Assembly: GCA_001871595.1 (NCBI GenBank)
Contig: MNVH01000038.1
Span: 1-40,741, forward strand
Reading direction: 5' to 3'
From: Candidatus Micrarchaeota archaeon CG1_02_55_22
GTDB lineage: Archaea > Micrarchaeota > Micrarchaeia > Norongarragalinales > UBA97
DNA length: 40,741 bases
Part shown: positions 34,943 to 40,741 of the stretch, in pieces
Numbering within the stretch: the stretch's first letter is position 1
Layout: each line of letters starts with the position of its first letter
Notes under the pieces: generated by a model
Seen by the model: the letters and a program-made list of their open reading frames with translations, nothing else
Database searches by the model: none
What the model was told of the DNA's origin: nothing
Translations under genes and position numbers: made by a program

Positions 34943-37900
34943 CTACCGGACCGTCACGGCTTTGGCTAAGTTTCGAGGCTGATCCGGGTTGTTTCCGAGC
35001 GCCACCGCGGCCGAGTAGGCAACGAGCTGGAGCGGGATGCTTGCCAATACGGGGTACTGTTCTTCGGGCGCGTCCGGCAATCTAAGCAGCTCGTCGTAGA
35101 CTCCGCTCTCGCACGGCGAGACGCCCACGACAAAGGCGCCGCGCGCTTTCACTTCTTGGCAGTTCGATTCCACCTCGCGCTCCGTCGCCGGCCAGCAGTT
35201 CACACCGAAGACGGGCGTGCCCTTGCTGATGAGCGCAATCGGGCCGTGCTTTAACTCTCCGGCCGGCATGCCCTCGGCGTGGATGTACGAGATTTCCTTC
35301 AACTTGAGCGCGCCCTCGAGCGCCACCGGGACGCCAAGGCCGCGGCCGATGAAGTAAGCGTCGCGCTGGCCCTGGCTTGCGAGCTCGCGGCCCAGCGTCA
35401 TTGCCGCGTCCTTCGTCATTACAAGGACTTTTTCGACGTTCTCTGGCAGGGATGCCATCTTTTTGCGCGCTTCGGTTGCGTCGTTGGAGGCGGCGCCGGC
35501 GAGCAGCATCGACAACGCGGCTTGGCAGCTGAACGTTTTGGTCGCCGCAACGCCGATTTCGGGGCCGGCGTTGAAGTTGAAGGCTAAATCCGCGGTGCGG
35601 TCGATTGACGAGCCGACGGAGTTCGTCAGCGCCACGATTTTGAAGCCGCGGTCGCGGCATTTCTTGAGGCTTGCTATGACGTCGGCGGTCTCGCCGCTCT
35701 GCGAGAGCGCGACGACTAGCGTGCCTTCGGGTTCGCGTTCTATTTCGTAGGCGTACTCGCTTGACAGCACGGCGCGCGTCTGCACGCCCGCGTTGCGCAA
35801 CGCGTTTGCGAGGATGAGGCCGGCGTGGAACGACGTGCCGCACGCCGTGATTGTTACCTGCCTGGCGTTTCGCACGAGCGCGCCGAATTTCTGGAGTTTG
35901 GCGTCCTCCTGCCGCAAGGCGTTGGCCACGGCAGTTTTCTGTTCCATTATTTCCTTGAGCATGTAGTGCTCGAAGCCGCCTTTCCCCGTCGCCGCCTCGT
36001 CGAAAGTTATCTTTACTCTAGCGGGCTCCACCGGCGACGCGTCGCTGATTCTTTTTACCTCGACGCCTTGCAGCCGGGCTATTGCCATCTCCCCGTCGTT
36101 CAGCACGATTGCCTCGGAGAATTTGCCCGCCAGCGGGGTGAGGTCGCTTGCCGCCATGACGCGTTCGGGCGAATAACCGATGACCAGCGGGCTCTCGTTC
36201 TTCAGGCATACTATGCCGTCAAACCCTTTTCCGATGCAGAGCAGCGCGTACGAGCCGTGCAGCTGTGGCATTGCCTTGCGGCACGCCTCCGGAAAGTCGC
36301 TGTCGCCGATTTCCTTGAGTTTTTCGGCGATGACGTGCGCGACGAGCTCGGAGTCCGTTTGGGAAACAATCTTGACGCCCTTTGCCTTGAGTCGCTCGCG
36401 CAATTCCTCGTGGTTCTCGATGATGCCGTTGTGGACTATTGCTATGGTGCCGCTTTCATCGGTGTGCGGGTGACTGTTCTCGCGCGTGACGCCGCCGTGG
36501 GTCGCCCAGCGCGAGTTGTGCGAGACCAGTCCGTTTGCTATGAAGTTTTCTGTTCCGTCGACCTGCAGGTCGTAAACGCATTCGGCGTCCGACGCTGTTT
36601 CTTCTGCGCTCAGCACCCTTTGGAAGAATACGTCGCTTTGAACGTACTTTTGCAGGAGCAGCTGGGTGTGCCCGTCAACATTTTCCATCACTTCCGTTAT
36701 CGAAGGGTTATCTATCATCGCTCGCGTATTGAAATTGCTCTTTCTCAAGGCCGCGGGCTTTAGTTGCATACGTAGGAACGGCAGCTTGTAGCAAGTGCAC
36801 GAGTGGTCGCTCATTTCCTTCAGAACCCGGTCAAGTTTCGACGCCTTAAGGTAATTGTTGCTTCCTATGAATTCGGCGAAGCGCTCCAGTCCGTCGCGGT
36901 TGTTTACCGAAAGCCGGTAAGTCTTGCCCCACTTGTTCGTGCTTTCCCCGTAAGACGAGATTATTCCGTCTCTTAGGAGGAGCAGCTGGATGACGCGCAG
37001 CGTTTCTTCGCTTGTCATGGCCATTGTTGCTTGTCTAGAGCTGGTGTTTACGCATCCCTCTGCGTCGAAGAGCCCGCGAATGAACGCGTTTATTTCATTG
37101 CGCGTAGTCTTGCCTACGAGTTGAGGGACGTGCTTAGCGCGGCGTCTGGCAGTCAATTCCGGGAAGTTCCGTCTAATCCATCCGCACACTTCCAGAGAAT
37201 TTATCTCCAGCATGGATGCTTTTGTTCCGGGCAGCCGCGTAACCCGTCCGCTGGTGTTGAACAGCTTTACGCTCAGCTGGTTGTAGTGCGCGAGCACGCC
37301 TATGTCGCAGTCCTTGAAGCGCATACCGCGCTCGTTCACGATACCGTCACCGAGCAGGTACCCGAGGAACTCCATTAGTTCGGGCGTGGTTTGTTTTGGC
37401 AGGGTGACGAATTTGCCGTGGATTGAGTCTATGGGCACGAAGAGGTTGCGGTCGAGTTCGAGTTCAAGCGCGATCTTCTCAAGGAAGTCCTCGCGCAGGT
37501 TTCGGTCTGTGCATGCGGTGTGCTCGATGACGCTCTGGGAAAGCCCGGTAATCGTTCCCAGCTTCGCGGCAGTCAGGCCGCGTTTTCGCATCCGTTCCTG
37601 AATTTGCCGCTTTGCTTCCGGTGTAATCCGATAGTATCTCTTGACGGGGTTGCATGCGAGCGCCTGCGGGCTGCCTTTTACTTTGTATTTGTTGGCGCAG
37701 AGAATTATATCGTTCTTTCTAAGTTTGCCTGCTTCGCGTTCGGTTATCTCGCCGTCGAATATGAACATGCGATGGTTAGGCGTGCATTTAAGTGAGAACG
37801 ATGGCGTTCGTATTTCGACTAGTCTTGCCGGGGCCGCGTGGACGCCGCAGGAGGAGTCCTTTTCCTTGAATTGCAGCGTTTCCGGCGACAGCGACAGTAC

Positions 37901-38194
37901 CTGTTCTTTTCCGATGTCCCGTATTTTCCTTATCTCGCCGTTGGCCAGCTGAACCATAGTGTCCGGGTGCAGGCAGTGCCCAAGCCCGGTTCTGCCGGTA
38001 AGTTTGTCGGCGCCCGTCTTGGCAACTACTTCCGAGATTTTGCCCACATCCTTGCGCACGGTGATGCCCTCGGGCGTGACAACCGCAACGCCGCACGAGT
38101 CGTAGCCGCGGTACTCCAGCTTGCGCAGGCCGGCGACAATCTGTTCGCCCGCGTTTCTTTCCTTGCTAAGAATGATTCCGATTATTCCACACAT
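34943..38194 (-). CDS. glmS: Glutamine-fructose-6-phosphate aminotransferase (isomerizing), interrupted by an intein; start at MCGIIG 38194
   Basis: MCGIIGI Ntn glutaminase start, LEYRGYDSCGVAV, (H/S)RWATHGGVTRENSHPH, two SIS domains, LAKAVTVR C-terminus. Confidence 0.97.
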   Translation of the reverse strand: MCGIIGIILSKERNAGEQIVAGLRKLEYRGYDSCGVAVVTPEGITVRKDVGKISEVVAKTGADKLTGRTGLGHCLHPDTMVQLANGEIRKIRDIGKEQVLSLSPETLQFKEKDSSCGVHAAPARLVEIRTPSFSLKCTPNHRMFIFDGEITEREAGKLRKNDIILCANKYKVKGSPQALACNPVKRYYRITPEAKRQIQERMRKRGLTAAKLGTITGLSQSVIEHTACTDRNLREDFLEKIALELELDRNLFVPIDSIHGKFVTLPKQTTPELMEFLGYLLGDGIVNERGMRFKDCDIGVLAHYNQLSVKLFNTSGRVTRLPGTKASMLEINSLEVCGWIRRNFPELTARRRAKHVPQLVGKTTRNEINAFIRGLFDAEGCVNTSSRQATMAMTSEETLRVIQLLLLRDGIISSYGESTNKWGKTYRLSVNNRDGLERFAEFIGSNNYLKASKLDRVLKEMSDHSCTCYKLPFLRMQLKPAALRKSNFNTRAMIDNPSITEVMENVDGHTQLLLQKYVQSDVFFQRVLSAEETASDAECVYDLQVDGTENFIANGLVSHNSRWATHGGVTRENSHPHTDESGTIAIVHNGIIENHEELRERLKAKGVKIVSQTDSELVAHVIAEKLKEIGDSDFPEACRKAMPQLHGSYALLCIGKGFDGIVCLKNESPLVIGYSPERVMAASDLTPLAGKFSEAIVLNDGEMAIARLQGVEVKRISDASPVEPARVKITFDEAATGKGGFEHYMLKEIMEQKTAVANALRQEDAKLQKFGALVRNARQVTITACGTSFHAGLILANALRNAGVQTRAVLSSEYAYEIEREPEGTLVVALSQSGETADVIASLKKCRDRGFKIVALTNSVGSSIDRTADLAFNFNAGPEIGVAATKTFSCQAALSMLLAGAASNDATEARKKMASLPENVEKVLVMTKDAAMTLGRELASQGQRDAYFIGRGLGVPVALEGALKLKEISYIHAEGMPAGELKHGPIALISKGTPVFGVNCWPATEREVESNCQEVKARGAFVVGVSPCESGVYDELLRLPDAPEEQYPVLASIPLQLVAYSAAVALGNNPDQPRNLAKAVTVR
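36515..37975 (-). mobile_element. Intein (487 aa) with LAGLIDADG homing endonuclease, inserted in glmS
   Basis: Starts CLHPDTMVQLANGEI, block B TPNHRMF, LAGLIDADG-type blocks LMEFLGYLLGDGIV and AFIRGLFDAEGCVN, ends VDGTENFIANGLVSHN followed by Ser +1. Confidence 0.96.
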
Positions 38195-38232
38195 GAAAAA
38201 CACCGAAAACGTTTTGTGGCATCGAGCTTTTA

Positions 38233-38290
38233 TTAACCGCTGGCAAAATCGCCATAGTGCCGCAATAGGAAAAGGTTATCTAGCGGTTAA
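38233..38290. promoter_or_regulatory. Inverted repeat TTAACCGCT...AGCGGTTAA in the divergent glmS/HTH-regulator promoter
   Basis: Perfect 9-bp arms at 38233-38241 and 38282-38290, 40 nt apart, between divergent genes. Confidence 0.5.
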
Positions 38291-38330
38291 GGTGTACTAG
38301 TTTAAACAAATTCATAAACGCGTTAACACG

Positions 38331-39239
38331 GTGGTTATAGTGGATGGGAAACTCGTCGTTGATTCGAAAGCGTACAATTCTGCCGTGCTCGGCGAGGACG
38401 CGCTCGGAGTTCTCAGCGTCGACCGTTTGAAGATTTTGCGGCAGCTTGGCGATGAACCAAAGTACCCCGCACAAGTCGCACGCGAGCTCAAAATGCAGGT
38501 ACAAACCGCATACTACCATATTCGCATACTAAACGAGGCGGGTTTGATCAAGCTCGTTGCAACGGAAGAGCGCGGCGGCGCAACAGCGAAAAAGTTTTCT
38601 GCATCGTCAGACGCGCTCTCTTTTCTGATAAACGATTCCGCTGGAAGGCCTTTCGCCCTCGCCAAATCACCGAAACCCCCCACTTATCTAGAGCCTTTCT
38701 TCGACGGCGGCTTCCTCGACGCACGAATGGTGCTTGGCTCGCCCGACCCGCACGGCAAGTACCGCGCTCGAGGCACCGAGTTGTGCGCCGTTGAGCTTGC
38801 GGCATACCTGGGCCGTTTCGGCTCTTTTGAATATCCCTTGTATTTCCTCGACACCGAACTCCGCGACCACGCACGCAAAGGCAATATCATTGCAGTCGGC
38901 GGCGCGAAAGTCAATTCGTTCGTGGCAGAACTCAACCCCTCGCTTCCAATCGCGTTCACGGACAACTTCACGGTCAAAAGCAAAATCTCGGGCAAGACCT
39001 ACGAGGAGAACGTGGGCGTTGTAGAAGTTGTGAAGAACCCGCTCAACTCTTCAAAACGCATCCTCGTCGTCGCTGGAGTCAACCAAGCTTCGACAAGGCT
39101 TGCCGTTCTAGCCGTGCTAAAGGCGCGAAAGAAGCTAGAGGAAGGCAACCGGTTCGATTCGACTAAACAGGCGAACGTGGTTGCCGGTTTCGACGAGGAC
39201 GGCGACGGAATCGTCGACGAAGTCGAGATTCTAGAATGA
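38331..39239 (+). CDS. ArsR-like HTH protein with a large C-terminal domain and terminal EF-hand-like motif
   Basis: SVDRLKILRQLGDEPKYPAQVARELKMQVQTAYYHIRILNEAGLIKLV; IIAVGGAKVNSFVAEL...VVEVVKNPLNSSKRILVVAGVNQASTRLAVLAVL; DEDGDGIVDEVE at the C-terminus. Confidence 0.85.
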   Translation: MVIVDGKLVVDSKAYNSAVLGEDALGVLSVDRLKILRQLGDEPKYPAQVARELKMQVQTAYYHIRILNEAGLIKLVATEERGGATAKKFSASSDALSFLINDSAGRPFALAKSPKPPTYLEPFFDGGFLDARMVLGSPDPHGKYRARGTELCAVELAAYLGRFGSFEYPLYFLDTELRDHARKGNIIAVGGAKVNSFVAELNPSLPIAFTDNFTVKSKISGKTYEENVGVVEVVKNPLNSSKRILVVAGVNQASTRLAVLAVLKARKKLEEGNRFDSTKQANVVAGFDEDGDGIVDEVEILE

Positions 39240-39245
39240 AAAGGT

Positions 39246-39950
39246 TCAAGTCGTTAGCGTGAAGTACAGCCGCTTGTTCTTCGCGCCCTTGTTCTCCAGC
39301 TTCTCTATCGTGATTTGGCCGCACTCTTTAGTGTTGTGCACGTGCGTTCCACCGTCCGCTTGGTAATCGACGTCTCCGATGCGCACCGTGCGCAACACCA
39401 CGATGTCGGGCGGTAGCGCGCCTGCCAGTTTAATCATTCCCTCCGTAGCGAGCGCCTCCTCGCGCGGCATTTCGCCGATTGAGACCTCGAGGCCACGCGC
39501 CAGCGCCTCGTTCGCGTCTTTCACAGTCTTTTCGTAGGCCTTGCGGTCGAACGATTCCATCGTGAAGTCGATTCGCGTGCGCTCCACGCCCAGTTGGTTG
39601 CCTGAAATATAGCAGCCTTGCTTGTGCATCAACGCCGAGAGCACGTGCGTTGCAGTGTGCATGCGCATCAGCGCGTAACGTTTATCCCAATCTATTTCCA
39701 CGGTAACTTCTCTGCCTGCAGCGGGTTTCTCGCCCTCGATTAGGTGGATTGTTTCGTCGTCGCGTTTGATGCAGCCCGTAACCAGGTATTGCTTGTCGTC
39801 GGTCTTAAGCAGTCCCGTATCGCCGGGCTGGCCGCCGCCGGAGGCGTAAAAGATGGTTTTGTCGAGGATTACGCCGTCCGGCGTCTGGTTTGTCACGCGT
39901 GCAACGCATTCCTTGAGGTACGCATCAGATAAGTATAGTTTTTCAGTCAT
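39246..39950 (-). CDS. alaX: Alanyl-tRNA editing protein AlaX
   Basis: FYASGGGQPGDTG, MHTATHVLSALM (HxxxH), ADGGTHVHNTKECG (CxxxH region). Confidence 0.93.
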   Translation of the reverse strand: MTEKLYLSDAYLKECVARVTNQTPDGVILDKTIFYASGGGQPGDTGLLKTDDKQYLVTGCIKRDDETIHLIEGEKPAAGREVTVEIDWDKRYALMRMHTATHVLSALMHKQGCYISGNQLGVERTRIDFTMESFDRKAYEKTVKDANEALARGLEVSIGEMPREEALATEGMIKLAGALPPDIVVLRTVRIGDVDYQADGGTHVHNTKECGQITIEKLENKGAKNKRLYFTLTT

Positions 39951-40043
39951 TCAAACCACGGCCATGGAAGCTGCGGCGACAACGAATATTACCATTAGTA
40001 TCCAGAAGAGTTCGTCCGACGGCGGGTTATTGAGTTTGAACAT
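39951..40043 (-). CDS. 30-aa single-TM microprotein upstream of alaX
   Basis: MFKLNNPPSDELFWILMVIFVVAAASMAVV*; stop TGA abuts the alaX ATG; GGTGG SD-like and CTATTTAA TATA-like upstream. Confidence 0.65.
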   Translation of the reverse strand: MFKLNNPPSDELFWILMVIFVVAAASMAVV

Positions 40044-40156
40044 GTCTAGAGCACCACCTTAAATAGTATGAAAAAGTATGAACTAATCGTATTTAATGTT
40101 TTCGGGTGACACTAGAAAGTAGGTCGCCCGTGTTTAAATTAGTTGTTGGTGTCTGC

Positions 40157-40741
40157 ATGGGAAACATTGAACGCGTGACAGTGACTGTCGATAGGGAGTT
40201 GCTCTCTCAAGTTGACGGGCTTGTTGCGGCTGGCGAGGCAAAGAGCCGTTCCCATGCCTTTGAAACTCTTTTGCAGCGCGGTCTGGCAACCCACCGGCTC
40301 CGAAAAGCGCTCGTTCTGGCCGGGGGCACGCGCAAGAGCCTCTATTCAGGCAGTACAATGAAACCCCTTCTCGATGTCGGTGGATTGACCGTAATCGAGC
40401 GGATAATCCTGCAGCTCAAGCGGGCGGGGGTTGAGGAAATATTCGTGGGTTTGGGCGAAGATGGCGAAAAGATAGTCTCCCTCTTGAAGAACGGCGAGAG
40501 CTACGGCGTGAATATCGGGTATTTATGGGAGCCGGCGGGCAGCCCGCTTGGCGGTGCGGGCGGAATGCGCTTGGCGCAGCCGCACTTGGCCGAGCCCTTC
40601 CTCTTGAGTTATTCTGATGTGTTGTATCCCGATCTTGATCTAGGGGATTTGTACCGTTTCCATAAGTCCGTGGGCGCGGCTTGCACGCTGGCATTGACGA
40701 ACGAGGAAAAACCGGTTTCTTTCGGCGTCGCGCGCCTGTCG
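40157..40741 (+). CDS. RHH DNA-binding domain fused to a nucleotidyltransferase; 3' end outside window
   Basis: MGNIERVTVTVDRELLSQVDGLVAAGEAKSRSHAFETLLQRGL (RHH) then KALVLAGGTRKSLYSGSTMKPLLDVGGLTVIERIILQLKRAGVEEIFVGLG...SYSDVLYPDLDL. Open to window end and absent from the ORF track. Confidence 0.85.
   Translation, partial: MGNIERVTVTVDRELLSQVDGLVAAGEAKSRSHAFETLLQRGLATHRLRKALVLAGGTRKSLYSGSTMKPLLDVGGLTVIERIILQLKRAGVEEIFVGLGEDGEKIVSLLKNGESYGVNIGYLWEPAGSPLGGAGGMRLAQPHLAEPFLLSYSDVLYPDLDLGDLYRFHKSVGAACTLALTNEEKPVSFGVARLS

Noticed and set aside
35082-35843. 253-aa Arg-rich minus-strand ORF within glmS
   Set aside because: Alternate frame of the glmS SIS domains with GC-driven Arg content.
35825-36763. 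312-aa plus-strand ORF opposite glmS/intein
   Set aside because: Antisense shadow spanning the extein/intein boundary; no coherent motifs.
1-40741. CRISPR array or rRNA genes
   Set aside because: No regularly spaced direct repeats with unique spacers and no rRNA-like sequence were seen.

Overview
The window looks archaeal, possibly from a DPANN/Diapherotrites-like lineage (lineage is inference). The backbone genes are: an A-type ATP synthase operon on the minus strand (H-I-K-E-C-F-A-B-[NUDIX]-D), a membrane pyrophosphatase, two CPA2 antiporters flanking a coiled-coil protein, an FKBP lipoprotein, a DsbA-like protein, a DEAD-box helicase, a pyrimidine/PRPP cluster (pyrC, rpe, pyrF, pyrE, prs), an intein-containing glmS, an HTH regulator, AlaX and an RHH-nucleotidyltransferase fusion truncated by the window edge. 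An accessory island at about 16.0-20.7 kb sits next to a tRNA-Ala(CGC). It carries a dense cluster of unrelated short hairpins, a Fic protein flanked by GTAGTCAC repeats, an Mrr-like nuclease, and two toxin-antitoxin modules whose RelE-like toxins are each broken by one in-frame stop codon. Structured elements sharing a GGGGAGTAA core lie around and between those modules. The strongest signal not in the ORF track is a canonical archaeal C/D box sRNA at 25028-25077 (C-12/13 nt-D'-3 nt-C'-12 nt-D) just upstream of the FKBP gene. Everything was read by eye. Family names are recognised from motifs and no database search was run.
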